Of a stretch of 64,000 bases of DNA, positions 18,402 through 27,140 are shown one piece after another. The stretch comes from Paenibacillus nasutitermitis. Its GTDB lineage: Bacteria > Bacillota > Bacilli > Paenibacillales > Paenibacillaceae. Under the pieces are notes generated by a model. It saw only the letters and a program-made list of their open reading frames with translations. It did no database searches and was not told where the DNA came from. How positions within the stretch are numbered: position 1 is the stretch's first letter; the number at the start of each line of letters is the position of its first letter. The position numbers were made by a program, and so were the translations under genes. The stretch covers positions 434,001-498,000 of the forward strand of contig NZ_BMHP01000003.1 of NCBI RefSeq assembly GCF_014641075.1. Direction: 5' to 3'.

Positions 18402-18436
18402 AGAGTAAGGAACATTACCTTCAATGTCCTTACTCT
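18402..18436 (-). other. Stem-loop between binding-protein and permease genes
   Basis: A perfect 10-bp stem (AGAGTAAGGA / TCCTTACTCT) 17 bases after the binding-protein stop, without a T tract on the minus strand. Such structures commonly protect the upstream mRNA and raise binding protein over permease. Confidence 0.6.
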
Positions 18437-18452
18437 TATTGTTAATGCAGCG

Positions 18453-19772
18453 TCATTTCCGCTTCATATAATCATTGTGTCTCTTGACGACATTGTTAAT
18501 CGTGTCCGCTAAGGACTGGGATTTAATGTAGTATTTATCGAACTCTTCGCGTCTAATATCAATGACTTCTTGCGGAAGCGTAACTTGGAAAGTAGGCAGA
18601 TCGTTGTTTAGAATTCTCTGAAGAGACTCAACGTCGTACTTATCCTTCGAGTCGCCTAGCAATAACTCGAGAGCCTTAGCTTGATCCGCATCCTTCGATG
18701 CCGGAATACGGCCTCCCTTCGCCATCGGCAGCATGCCGCCGTCAGCGTACCACTTCAAAAACTGCCAAGCTTCTTCTTTGTGTTCCGATTTGGCATTAAT
18801 AGCGAGGGCATCACCCAAGCCGCCCAAATATCTGAAATCGTCTTGCTCCTGCGTGATTCGCGGCAATGGAGCGAATGCAACCTTGAAGTCGCGCGGATAA
18901 TCCTTCCCATTATTAGCATCGCGGAAAACCCATTCTCCCGCATTCAGCATTGCCAGCTTATTACCCAAAAACTCAGCGATTAAATTCATTTTCGTCGTCT
19001 CGATCAAGCTGATAGGCGGGCTCACCTGAGAAGTGTGCATCATATCGTATTGGCGCTGCAAAGCTTCTGACACGATAGGCGCGCCAAGGTTAGAGGTTCC
19101 GTCTTCCTTGACATATCCCTGTACCGCCAAAGATCCGTCGAACGAAACGATATCTCTCCAGAACGGAAACATTGCATATCCCCATCTCGTGTCGGTTCTC
19201 AGCGCTTTCGCATATTTCTCAACGTCCGCTAACGTCCAATCCGTTGGAACGGGAAGCCCCGCTTCATCAAGAGCATCCTTATTCATCCATACGAAATGTA
19301 TGTTTCTCTTTGTCGGCATAGCGTAATATTTATCATCCACTGCCCATTCCTTTGCACCCGGACCCATCTTGTCATCGATGCCATAATCCGTGAATTGGCT
19401 TAGATCGAGTGCCGATCCGGACGATACCCGTTTGGCTAACAAGGGTTTCGTATAGTTTGCGAATATATCTACGCTTTGGCCCGAGATGAGAGCCGTATCC
19501 AGTTTCAAGTTCCCGCTGTCATCGTTTACATATCGAACGTAGGTCACTTGGATATTAGGATTTGCTTTATTCCAGTTATCCACGATCTCTTGCGGACCCG
19601 CTTCGGGCGGTACTCCTCCCCAGAACGTCAGCTTCACTACATCTTTCGAAGGTTCGGTCGATGCTCCTGCTTGCCCGCTCGAATCCTTGCTGTTATTGCC
19701 GTTACTTGAGCAAGCGGATAAGACAGATACTACAATCAACATAAGCACTAGAACGATGCCTGTTTTCTTCAT
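18453..19772 (-). CDS. ABC transporter sugar-binding lipoprotein
   Basis: Extracellular solute-binding protein family 1, 439 residues. It has a lysine-started hydrophobic leader and the lipobox LSAC with lipidated Cys21, followed by a Ser/Asn-rich linker. The start at 19772 has GGAGGT nine bases upstream; a longer in-frame start at 19817 would overlap the predicted -10 element and is rejected. First gene of the importer-FAD-dehydrogenase operon, preceded by a conserved operator/promoter block shared with the epimerase gene at 23363. Confidence 0.92.
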   Translation of the reverse strand: MKKTGIVLVLMLIVVSVLSACSSNGNNSKDSSGQAGASTEPSKDVVKLTFWGGVPPEAGPQEIVDNWNKANPNIQVTYVRYVNDDSGNLKLDTALISGQSVDIFANYTKPLLAKRVSSGSALDLSQFTDYGIDDKMGPGAKEWAVDDKYYAMPTKRNIHFVWMNKDALDEAGLPVPTDWTLADVEKYAKALRTDTRWGYAMFPFWRDIVSFDGSLAVQGYVKEDGTSNLGAPIVSEALQRQYDMMHTSQVSPPISLIETTKMNLIAEFLGNKLAMLNAGEWVFRDANNGKDYPRDFKVAFAPLPRITQEQDDFRYLGGLGDALAINAKSEHKEEAWQFLKWYADGGMLPMAKGGRIPASKDADQAKALELLLGDSKDKYDVESLQRILNNDLPTFQVTLPQEVIDIRREEFDKYYIKSQSLADTINNVVKRHNDYMKRK

Positions 19773-19812
19773 CTTCTTTTGACCTCCATCTGTTTTTGAT
19801 CTTACGCTGTCC

Positions 19813-19870
19813 ATCATATAAAGGATTGAAGATCAAAAGAATGAACATATCCATTAACCGATTAGAACAA
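19813..19870 (-). promoter_or_regulatory. Probable YesN-type operator and promoter of the importer operon
   Basis: The minus strand carries TTGTTCTAAT, seven bases, TGGATA, one base, GTTCATTCT (19870 down to 19838), then TATGAT at 19818-19813. The same block occurs before the divergent epimerase gene (27 of 33 bases identical) with the -10 element at the identical offset. The two GTTC half-sites are 22 bases apart, as expected for an AraC-type activator bound next to the -35 region. Confidence 0.72.
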
Positions 19871-19893
19871 AACCATTGAATTTCGATTCCGTA

Positions 19894-21342
19894 TTAGTAT
19901 CGGTATTGCGAAGGAGTCGTTCCCGTAATTCGTTTGAAAATCCGATTGAAATAATTAATATTGTTAAACCCTACCTGGTCTGAGATTTGATTAATCGTAA
20001 GATCTGTCTGCGTTAAATAAAACATCGCTTTGTTGATCCGAAGATGATGCACGTAAGTGATCAGACTTTCTTTTGTCTTGGTTTTGAATAAACTGCTGAA
20101 ATAATTCTCGTCCATAGAAATCAGAGCCGCCATGCTCTTCACCGAAATCTCTTTGTGAAAATTCTCGTTGATGTATGCAATAACCTTATTCACTTCCGGA
20201 TGATCCGTTATGATCGCGGGCTGCGTTTGATTATAGGCTTCCAAGTAAGCGTGCAGTTTCGTTATCATCGCTTGCTTCAATTCCTCATGATCTCTTGCAT
20301 CAAACAACGCGCTTTGATTGTGGCTTCCCTTCTGGATCATCGAATAGAGCGTATAATCCACATCCGCTGCTATTCTCTTCGCGTCAATCATCGTCAAATG
20401 ACTATTGCGCATATCCATCCATATTTCATCGACTAGCTCATAGCAACGTTTTTCTTCTCCTTTTTCAAAGCTGGACACGAGCTCTCGTTTTTTTCTCCAT
20501 GCAAAATAGGGAGCGGATTCCTTGTATTCGATGTCATCCACGGAAAATACCCCTTTCGTCCCCTCGTACCACGCGGAACCCAACTGTTGAATCAATCTTT
20601 TCCATTGCATGTTCAATTTCGAATGGTGAATATCGGTTGCATACACGATCGCATATTTCTGATAGGCTGCAGGGGCTTCAACGATCACTATTCCCGGCTT
20701 GTGCCAGACAAATACGGTAGTCAGACCGTCACTGTGGTACAGATGAGTTGCTTCTGTGCAGCGGAATTGAATAAAAGGCAAAGCCTGCTTATATTCTTGG
20801 GCACCCCATCGTTCCTCGCCGCGAATGACGGATACGATCGTGAGGTTGAAATGCTGCAGCTCCGAGATGACGGAAGGTACATGCTCATCTTGATCCAGCT
20901 CGTTAATACTGCGCCAAATCTGCCCATAGTAAGAATTGATCTTCTGGTCTGCGAACTGGTTACGCACCTCAAGCTCCGATTTAATCTTGGATAAGGATTC
21001 GACTAGACTGGATACGCTCATGGACAGCTTCAGGATATAATTCGAAGCGCCATATTCCAGAGCCTGTCTCACATATTCGAACTCGTTCAGGCAGCTCAAC
21101 ATGATGAACTTGCAATTCAAATCATGCGCTCTTGCTCGCTTTAACAGTTCGACTCCGTCCATAACAGGCATTTTAATATCCGTAATTACTAGATCGAAAT
21201 GCATTTCTTGAAGCAGCCGCAGCGCTTCTGCTCCATGATCCGCTTCCCCCAGAATTGTAAAGCCAAGCTCCTCCCAATTAACAATCATCTTTATAGATTC
21301 TCTTACAAACAATTCATCCTCGACTAGAAGTACCTTCCACAT
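19894..21342 (-). CDS. Response regulator with AraC-type DNA-binding domain (YesN type)
   Basis: Two-domain response regulator of 482 residues. The receiver domain covers about 1-120, with acidic pocket Glu8/Asp9, phosphoacceptor Asp55 (LVITDIKMPV) and Lys105. The C-terminal 100 residues form an AraC double helix-turn-helix (KSMAALISMDENYFSSLFK, then ISDQVGFNNINYFNRIFK) ending in GTTPSQYRY. Its start is five bases after the kinase stop, so the two are co-expressed. It presumably binds the 22-base-spaced repeats near 19.8 and 23.2 kb. Confidence 0.95.
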   Translation of the reverse strand: MWKVLLVEDELFVRESIKMIVNWEELGFTILGEADHGAEALRLLQEMHFDLVITDIKMPVMDGVELLKRARAHDLNCKFIMLSCLNEFEYVRQALEYGASNYILKLSMSVSSLVESLSKIKSELEVRNQFADQKINSYYGQIWRSINELDQDEHVPSVISELQHFNLTIVSVIRGEERWGAQEYKQALPFIQFRCTEATHLYHSDGLTTVFVWHKPGIVIVEAPAAYQKYAIVYATDIHHSKLNMQWKRLIQQLGSAWYEGTKGVFSVDDIEYKESAPYFAWRKKRELVSSFEKGEEKRCYELVDEIWMDMRNSHLTMIDAKRIAADVDYTLYSMIQKGSHNQSALFDARDHEELKQAMITKLHAYLEAYNQTQPAIITDHPEVNKVIAYINENFHKEISVKSMAALISMDENYFSSLFKTKTKESLITYVHHLRINKAMFYLTQTDLTINQISDQVGFNNINYFNRIFKRITGTTPSQYRY

Positions 21343-21347
21343 CGTTG

Positions 21348-23111
21348 TCAGCCTCCTTCATAAGGTCTTGATAGAAAGTAAGGCAATTGCATGCGAACTA
21401 ATGTCCCTTGCTCTAAAGGAATTACTTCCAGCTTGCCGTCTTCTTTGAATAAGATCTGAAGCCTGTCCTTCAAATTTTGCAGACCTATCCCTTTGCGGCT
21501 TCTTCCTTTTTGCGCTTTATTTTGTTCTTGTATGCCAATCCCATTATCTTCGATCTCAATGTATAGAAGCTTATTCTCGGTAAAAATACGAATCATGATG
21601 TTCCCCTGTTCCTTAAGCGCAGATATGCCATGCAAAATTGAATTCTCTACTAAAGGCTGAATACTTAATTTCGGCACAAGCGCATAATCCATTCCCGAGT
21701 TATATTCATAGTCAACGTTAAGTTGGTCATTGTAACGCAATTCATGAATGAGCAAGTAATCCTCAATCAGTTTAAGCTCGTCTTTGAGGTAAATTAATTC
21801 CACCTCCGAGTGTAAGCTCGTTTCGAGAATATTGCCTAACGAGACGCAAATATCGGGGATGTCTTTGTCACCTTGTCTGATGGCGATCCATTTGATCGTA
21901 TTTAACGTATTCAGCAGGAAATGGGGATTGATCTGCGACAGCAGCATTTGAAAATGTACAAACTCTCTTTGCTTCTGCTCGTCTTTCAATAATTTCACCA
22001 TCTTGTTCATATCCGCTGTCATCTTGTTAAAGGAACGTATAAGTTGAAGAATTTCTCCCGAATAGTTCTTTTCCGAAATCGTGATTTTTAAATTTTGATT
22101 GACGATATTGCTCATTTTCTTTTCCAGCACCGTTAATGGCTTGGTGAATTTGTGGGAAATAAACATATTTATGGCGATGAACAGGACAATAAATGCAATA
22201 AAAATGCTAAAAAACTTAACTTTAAGATCCCAGATCTCATTGAAGAGAACTTTTCTAGGAATAATATCAACGAAGTACCAGTCCAATTGGGGAATACTTC
22301 GGTAATTAATAAGAGAATCCGAGCCTTGATCGAAATAAAAGCCGCTCTTTTCCTTTGTTTCGTTAAAGAAAGAGAGGACTTGTGTATCGAGCACGAGTTC
22401 GCTGTTAAAAGAAGAAACAAGCGCCCCTGTCTTATCGATAATGTAATACTGATGTTCTTCGTCGCTATTCACGAAGGCTTTAAACCATTTCTCATAGTCG
22501 ATACTTATTCGGGCTAAGCTGAATGGTGTATTGCTCGTATCTCTCATTGTCGATCCTAGCGTCAGCAAATACTTGCTGCTCGAGACATCCCGCGAAACAT
22601 AATTCGGGTCATTCGCAATCCACAAATAAGGACGATCGACATGTAACCCTTTCGCCCAATTCTCGTTTTTAATGGCGTTATAATCTAACATTTGTTGCGG
22701 CGGAAAGGAAGTATAAACGCTTCCATAATCATCAAGCACGGTATAGTACACGATTTGCGAATTAAATAAAAAAATACTATTATCGATATTTTTCAATACC
22801 CGCTCGATCAGATGCACCCGATCCAATTCTGTATATTTCTCGGGCTTCGTCAACACATCGTAAATCACCTTGTCATTCTGAACCATGACTAAGGTTTTAT
22901 AAACCAAGCTCATCAGATCCTCGGTAGATTGCTGGACTTGATCCAAGCCTTTGGAGCTTTGTGAAACGATTTTGTCCTGCAAGGCCACTTCAAACTGGTT
23001 GAACAAATAAAGATATAAAAAAATTAAGGGAGTAATAATGAGAATGAACAGGGATAAAAAGAGCTTTGTCTTTAATCTTTTCGGTTTTATTCTGTGATAG
23101 ATCGTCATCAT
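21348..23111 (-). CDS. Sensor histidine kinase, YesM type
   Basis: Membrane sensor of 587 residues: membrane segment at about 17-38, a 250-residue extracellular sensor region, a second segment at about 299-318, a HAMP domain, the His_kinase motif INPHFLLNTLN with His397, and a GHKL ATPase domain (N-box ENSILHG 489-495, DNGIG 522-526, GIGLQN 541-546). It signals to the YesN-type regulator encoded directly downstream. In this family the signal is often an external sugar, possibly sensed with the binding protein of the neighbouring importer. An additional ATG one codon later is possible as start. Confidence 0.94.
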   Translation of the reverse strand: MMTIYHRIKPKRLKTKLFLSLFILIITPLIFLYLYLFNQFEVALQDKIVSQSSKGLDQVQQSTEDLMSLVYKTLVMVQNDKVIYDVLTKPEKYTELDRVHLIERVLKNIDNSIFLFNSQIVYYTVLDDYGSVYTSFPPQQMLDYNAIKNENWAKGLHVDRPYLWIANDPNYVSRDVSSSKYLLTLGSTMRDTSNTPFSLARISIDYEKWFKAFVNSDEEHQYYIIDKTGALVSSFNSELVLDTQVLSFFNETKEKSGFYFDQGSDSLINYRSIPQLDWYFVDIIPRKVLFNEIWDLKVKFFSIFIAFIVLFIAINMFISHKFTKPLTVLEKKMSNIVNQNLKITISEKNYSGEILQLIRSFNKMTADMNKMVKLLKDEQKQREFVHFQMLLSQINPHFLLNTLNTIKWIAIRQGDKDIPDICVSLGNILETSLHSEVELIYLKDELKLIEDYLLIHELRYNDQLNVDYEYNSGMDYALVPKLSIQPLVENSILHGISALKEQGNIMIRIFTENKLLYIEIEDNGIGIQEQNKAQKGRSRKGIGLQNLKDRLQILFKEDGKLEVIPLEQGTLVRMQLPYFLSRPYEGG

Positions 23112-23182
23112 TTATGCGCTTCCCTTCCCCTGTGTCTTAAGATCCGTTCTATCTTTTATTTTAATAGATTACTGTAGGATGC

Positions 23183-23218
23183 TGATGGAACAAATCTTAT
23201 AGCTTGATGGCACAAATC
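23183..23218. promoter_or_regulatory. 22-bp direct-repeat pair before the kinase gene
   Basis: TGATGGAACAAATC (23183-23196) and TGATGGCACAAATC (23205-23218) are identical at 13 of 14 positions and start exactly 22 bases apart. Read on the minus strand, towards the kinase gene, each gives GATTTGTNCCATCA, related to the TTTGTTCTAAT half-site of the two operator blocks. Likely an autoregulatory binding site of the response regulator. Confidence 0.6.
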
Positions 23219-23248
23219 ATTGATATCATGCCTCGAAATCGCTACTTT

Positions 23249-23306
23249 TTGTTCTAATAAGTCGTTGGATACGTTCATTCTCTTAGGTCTCGCCTATTTA
23301 TATAGT
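23249..23306 (+). promoter_or_regulatory. Probable YesN-type operator and promoter of the epimerase-kinase operon
   Basis: TTGTTCTAAT, seven bases, TGGATA, one base, GTTCATTCT (23249-23281) followed by TATAGT at 23301-23306. It matches the block before the importer operon at 27 of 33 positions and has its -10 element at the same distance, with TTTATAT also conserved in register. No good -35 is present, fitting an activator-dependent promoter. Confidence 0.72.
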
Positions 23307-23362
23307 TTGATTATAAATCGTTCCACCAATGATTGAACTGGATAATAAGGGGAGAGTGTGAA

Positions 23363-24031
23363 ATGGGGAAAATTGGTCCATCTTTAATGTGCGCGGATCT
23401 TGGCCGATTACTCGAGAATATCCACCTGTTAGATCAAGCCGAGGTAGACTTTTATCATTTCGATATTATGGATGGCAACTTTGTTCCTAATATTGCTTTG
23501 GGACCCGATCTACTTAGAGCATTACGTCCGCATACCGACAAACCGTTCGATGCGCATCTGATGGTCGAAGAGCCTGAGAGGTTTATAGAGCTGATTGCCG
23601 AAGCAGGAGCGGATATGATATCCATCCATTCGGAATCCAAGGTGCATTTACAGAGGGCGCTTCAGCGAATTAGAAGCTATGGCCTTAAAGCCGGAGTTGC
23701 GCTTAATCCTTCCACGCCGCTATGCATGTTGGATTACGTAATGGATTGCATGGATTACGTCTGTGTAATGACCGTTAATCCCGGATTCGCCGGTCAGAAG
23801 TTCATTCCGAGTACGCTTCGCAAAATTAAAGACCTCAGGCAAAAGATCGATCGGGAGAATCCGGACATCTCTATCGAAGTAGACGGAAATATCAGCAACG
23901 CGATTATTCCCGAAGTGATAAGCAATGGCGCTGAAATGCTCGTATGCGGCACATCGAGCATATTTATCCCGGGACAACCGCTGGAGCATTCCGTGAGACA
24001 AGTCAAAGCGCTGATTGAACAGGCCGGTTAG
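23363..24031 (+). CDS. Ribulose-phosphate 3-epimerase family protein, AlsE-like
   Basis: TIM-barrel epimerase of 222 residues that interconverts ketose phosphates at C3 with a bound metal. Visible motifs are PSLMCADL, the metal-site FDIMDGNFVPN, AHLMVEEP, and VNPGFAGQKFIP with IEVDGN. SLMC and MTVNPGFAGQ(K/P)FIP are closer to D-allulose-6-phosphate 3-epimerase than to housekeeping Rpe. The start at 23363 has GGGGAG eight bases upstream. The kinase gene follows, so the pair could turn a ketose into its 6-phosphate and then fructose-6-phosphate. Rpe activity is the alternative. Confidence 0.87.
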   Translation: MGKIGPSLMCADLGRLLENIHLLDQAEVDFYHFDIMDGNFVPNIALGPDLLRALRPHTDKPFDAHLMVEEPERFIELIAEAGADMISIHSESKVHLQRALQRIRSYGLKAGVALNPSTPLCMLDYVMDCMDYVCVMTVNPGFAGQKFIPSTLRKIKDLRQKIDRENPDISIEVDGNISNAIIPEVISNGAEMLVCGTSSIFIPGQPLEHSVRQVKALIEQAG

Positions 24032-24068
24032 CAGATCGATAGAACGAAGCATTAAGGAGGCAAACCAG

Positions 24069-25004
24069 GTGACGATTACAGTAGTCGGGAGCACCATGAT
24101 GGATATTGTTTTTAGGACGGAGCATTATCCGCAGCGCGGAGATACCGTCTTCGGCCAAGAAATTCGATACTCGCCCGGAGGAAAAGGAGCCAACCAAGCA
24201 ACCGCATGCGCTAAACTTGGTGCAGAAACTTACTTCATCGGCTGCGTCGGCGACGATTCCTTCGGACAAACGCTGTTCAGCAACTTGCAGAGCAACCATG
24301 TCAATGTTGAACATATGCAAACAGTAAGCGATGCGAGGACAGGAATCGCGCAGGTAACGGTTGATTCCTCCGCCGAGAATACCATTCTCGTTGTGAAGGG
24401 TGCGAATGATAGCCTGACGATTGAGGATATTCAAGCCTGCGAGGATACGATTAGGAAAAGCCGAATATTGCTCGTGCAAATGGAAATACGCGAAGAAGTC
24501 ACGAGGCAAGCGATGATAATTGCCAGAAAACATGGTATAACCGTCGTGCTGGATCCTGCGCCAGCCGACGGCATCCGTACAGCTTCTCTTCGGTATGCGG
24601 ACATTATCGTCCCGAATCAACAAGAAGCGAAGGTTCTCACGCATATTGACGTTCACGATGTCCCTTCCGCCATTGAAGCTGCAATCTATCTGCATGAACA
24701 TTATGGAATCGCCAAATCGATCATCAAACTGGGGGGACAAGGGTCCCTTGTGTACCAGGATGGAGAATGCGAGCATATCCATGTCGTTTCCGTCCGCGCA
24801 GTCGATACGGTAGGAGCAGGAGATTCTTATGCGGGAGCACTCGCTTTTGCCTTGGCAGAGGGGAAAAGCCTAACGAATGCCGCTAAATTCGCATCCATCG
24901 TGAGTGCCCTTAAAGTGACAAAACACGGTGCCCAAGACGGTATTCCTACGATGAAGGAAGTAAAGGCGTTCTGTCTGTCGCGTAATCTAACCCTCGATAT
25001 CTGA
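24069..25004 (+). CDS. Ribokinase-family sugar kinase
   Basis: PfkB-family kinase of 311 residues, ribokinase branch. The N-terminal GSTMMDIVFR, the substrate motif GGKGANQA, the DPAPAD stretch and the catalytic DTVGAGDSYAGAL are all present. The start is a GTG at 24069 with AAGGAGG eight bases upstream, 37 bases after the epimerase stop. Co-expression with an AlsE-like epimerase suggests a ketose such as allulose rather than ribose as substrate, though ribokinase proper is not excluded. Confidence 0.87.
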   Translation: MTITVVGSTMMDIVFRTEHYPQRGDTVFGQEIRYSPGGKGANQATACAKLGAETYFIGCVGDDSFGQTLFSNLQSNHVNVEHMQTVSDARTGIAQVTVDSSAENTILVVKGANDSLTIEDIQACEDTIRKSRILLVQMEIREEVTRQAMIIARKHGITVVLDPAPADGIRTASLRYADIIVPNQQEAKVLTHIDVHDVPSAIEAAIYLHEHYGIAKSIIKLGGQGSLVYQDGECEHIHVVSVRAVDTVGAGDSYAGALAFALAEGKSLTNAAKFASIVSALKVTKHGAQDGIPTMKEVKAFCLSRNLTLDI

Positions 25005-25072
25005 CTCTTATTGAATTCATTCCGAGACATCAATCTTCTGGCGATTTGCGCCGTTTCTCGATATATGCACAT

Positions 25073-25099
25073 AAGGCCACCGAAGTAATCGGCGGCCTT
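25073..25099. terminator. Terminator between convergent operons
   Basis: AAGGCCACCGA / TCGGCGGCCTT with a five-base loop and one mismatch; downstream on the plus strand the sequence becomes T-rich (GGTTTATTGCTACTTTTT). It lies 68 bases after the kinase stop and 50 bases before the end of the convergent Gfo/Idh gene. Confidence 0.75.
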
Positions 25100-25149
25100 A
25101 TCGGTTTATTGCTACTTTTTAACAACGAATATCAACTGCTATGATCTAT

Positions 25150-26127
25150 CTACTGTGCTACTATCTGCTCTACCCCTGTTTCATGGGATAAATAAGCGCT
25201 ATCCAACACCGATACAACCGAACGTGAGTAATGCCCTGAGCACTCTGGGTCCTTCCCCTCTTGGATGCTATGGAGCAAGTCATGTAACTGAAGTAGAAGA
25301 GGCGAAGCAGTAGGTTCACTTGGAACCAACTCATATTTACGATTGCGTGAAATAAACACGCCAACACCTGTTTGAATCTTTAGCATGCCTTTCGTAAAAA
25401 TAAGTTCTGTCTCGTTCCTTGAAACTCCCGGATAGCCAGACTGTGTGATGCAAGCAGGGATACCGCTGGCGGTCTCAAGAAATAACATTCCGCTTCCCTC
25501 CACATTTCCGCGGTTGCCATGAAAGCTTAATGAAGCTTTCACCTTAGCGATGGGACTGCCTGATAACCACTGGATTTTATCGATGGAATGAGAGCCTAGA
25601 TTGGCAATAATGCCTCCCCCTGATGCCTCTTTTACTAAAAACCATGCTGGACGGTCAGGATGGAAATAATCCGCATGGCGGACATCATGAATCATAATCA
25701 GTTCACCGAGCTCTCCGCCAGCGATGATCTCGCGGGCTTTACGATTCTCGGGTAAATACTGCTGCGTATGTCCCACCATCAAGCGTACTCCGTTTCGTGC
25801 AACCGCTGCCATAATGTCGTCGCATTCTTGAACGTTGAGAGCCATAGGCTTCTCTAGAAGGATGTGGCAGCCCTGGTTAGCAGCACGAATCGCAGATGGC
25901 CTGTGCAGATCGTGTGGAAGTGCGATAATTATAATATCCGGGCGCTCTTGCCCATACATGTCGTCTTCCAGCACATAAGCACGAATGCCAAAACGATCAG
26001 CCAACTCTTGTCCTCTCAAGGGATTAAATTCTACAATGGCACATGCGGTCAACCCTTCGATAGATTGTAAGGCCTCCAGATGGCCGACACCAATGGCTCC
26101 GCCACCAATAACAGCTACTTTCCTCAT
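25150..26127 (-). CDS. Gfo/Idh/MocA family oxidoreductase
   Basis: NAD(P)-dependent sugar or cyclitol dehydrogenase family member of 325 residues. The Rossmann motif GGGAIGVGHL and the catalytic EKPMALN motif are present, with a C-terminal alpha/beta domain containing NLGSHSID (His-containing active site). The start has AGGAGG five bases upstream. Last gene of an operon with an SDR, an M20 hydrolase and a DSD1-type PLP enzyme. The substrate is not predictable. Confidence 0.88.
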   Translation of the reverse strand: MRKVAVIGGGAIGVGHLEALQSIEGLTACAIVEFNPLRGQELADRFGIRAYVLEDDMYGQERPDIIIIALPHDLHRPSAIRAANQGCHILLEKPMALNVQECDDIMAAVARNGVRLMVGHTQQYLPENRKAREIIAGGELGELIMIHDVRHADYFHPDRPAWFLVKEASGGGIIANLGSHSIDKIQWLSGSPIAKVKASLSFHGNRGNVEGSGMLFLETASGIPACITQSGYPGVSRNETELIFTKGMLKIQTGVGVFISRNRKYELVPSEPTASPLLLQLHDLLHSIQEGKDPECSGHYSRSVVSVLDSAYLSHETGVEQIVAQ

Positions 26128-26233
26128 GTTAGCCTCCTATTCTTTCCTGTATTTATAACCGGAACGCTTCAATACCGTATCCCCATATTTGCTGACCAGC
26201 TTGGTCAGGTATTAATCGTCTCGGAGTAGGAGG

Positions 26234-26992
26234 TTACGAAAGCTTGATGATCTGACCTCCGTCAACTACCATACAATGTCCCGTCATATAGCTGGATTCA
26301 TCACTTGCCATAAACAAAGCAGCTGCGGAGATATCTTCGGGCTGTCCAACACGCTTCATCGGGATGGTTTGTAAGTAGCTGGTTATAGCTGGCGGATTAT
26401 CAATAAGCGGCTTGGTTAGACGCGTTTCTATAAACCCAGGGCAAAGGGCATTCACCCGAATGTTATAATGCGCTAGCTCCAATGCCATCGACATGGCCAG
26501 AAGGTTGATTCCGCCTTTAGTGGTATTATAATGCGCTTGATCGGCTTCGGCGGCAAGACCGTTGACACTCGACATTTGGATAATGGATCCACCTTGATTC
26601 TGCTTCACCATCTCCAAAGATACCCGCTGGGAGACAAGAAAGGTACCTTTGAGATTGATGTTCATATGCCAATCCCAATCTTCCTCCGTAATTTCAAGAA
26701 AAGCCGCAGTGTGGTTTACACCCGCATTATTGACAAGGATATCAATCCGTCCCCACTGGTTAATCACGCTGTCTACCATCTGATTGACTTGATCCTTATA
26801 CTGGACATCTCCCTCAAAAATAAGGACTTGGCCACCTTGCTCTGTAATATAAGCAGCTGTTTCTTTAAGAGCTTCAAGACCACGTCCAGAGATAGCAACT
26901 TTAGCGCCTTCTGCAGCAAAACGGACGGCTATCGCTCTTCCGATGCCTTGCGAGCCTCCTGTGATTAGGGCTATTTTATTGTTTAATCTCAT
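26234..26992 (-). CDS. SDR family oxidoreductase
   Basis: Classical SDR of 252 residues: TGGSQGIGRA cofactor loop, NNAG, catalytic Ser in MSSVNG, YNTTK (Tyr/Lys) and the C-terminal VVDGG. It resembles glucose 1-dehydrogenase and 3-oxoacyl-ACP reductase-like enzymes, but the context is catabolic. A stub of a class III aminotransferase lies immediately upstream, so this gene was probably third or later in an older, longer operon. Confidence 0.9.
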   Translation of the reverse strand: MRLNNKIALITGGSQGIGRAIAVRFAAEGAKVAISGRGLEALKETAAYITEQGGQVLIFEGDVQYKDQVNQMVDSVINQWGRIDILVNNAGVNHTAAFLEITEEDWDWHMNINLKGTFLVSQRVSLEMVKQNQGGSIIQMSSVNGLAAEADQAHYNTTKGGINLLAMSMALELAHYNIRVNALCPGFIETRLTKPLIDNPPAITSYLQTIPMKRVGQPEDISAAALFMASDESSYMTGHCMVVDGGQIIKLS

Positions 26993-27020
26993 GCGCTAAC
27001 AACTCATCCTTTCCTTGTCA

Positions 27021-27128
27021 TTATAATTGAACCAATACGCGATCTATAGCTTGCAAGGTTTCTTCCATATCTGATTTACGATGTGCGGTTGAGATGTACC
27101 ATAAATCACTGTCCGATTTGAAATACCA
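27021..27128 (-). pseudogene. C-terminal stub of a class III (GSA-type) aminotransferase
   Basis: After an in-frame TAG at 27129, the minus strand encodes 35 codons containing WYISTAHRKSDMEETLQAI, followed by DRVLVQL and a stop. This pattern (ISTAH, acidic residues, DxxxTLxAIDRVL) is the C-terminal helix region of glutamate-1-semialdehyde-type aminotransferases. The first 90 percent of the gene is missing; the intact M20 gene ends 9 bases before the TAG. Confidence 0.6.
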
Positions 27129-27140
27129 CTAAGGCAAGCT

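Noticed and set aside
26153..26233. A 27-codon open stretch in frame after the SDR stop (LIPDQAGQQIWGYGIEAF)
   Set aside because: It looks protein-like and could be a further gene stub, but no family was recognised and the length is compatible with chance.
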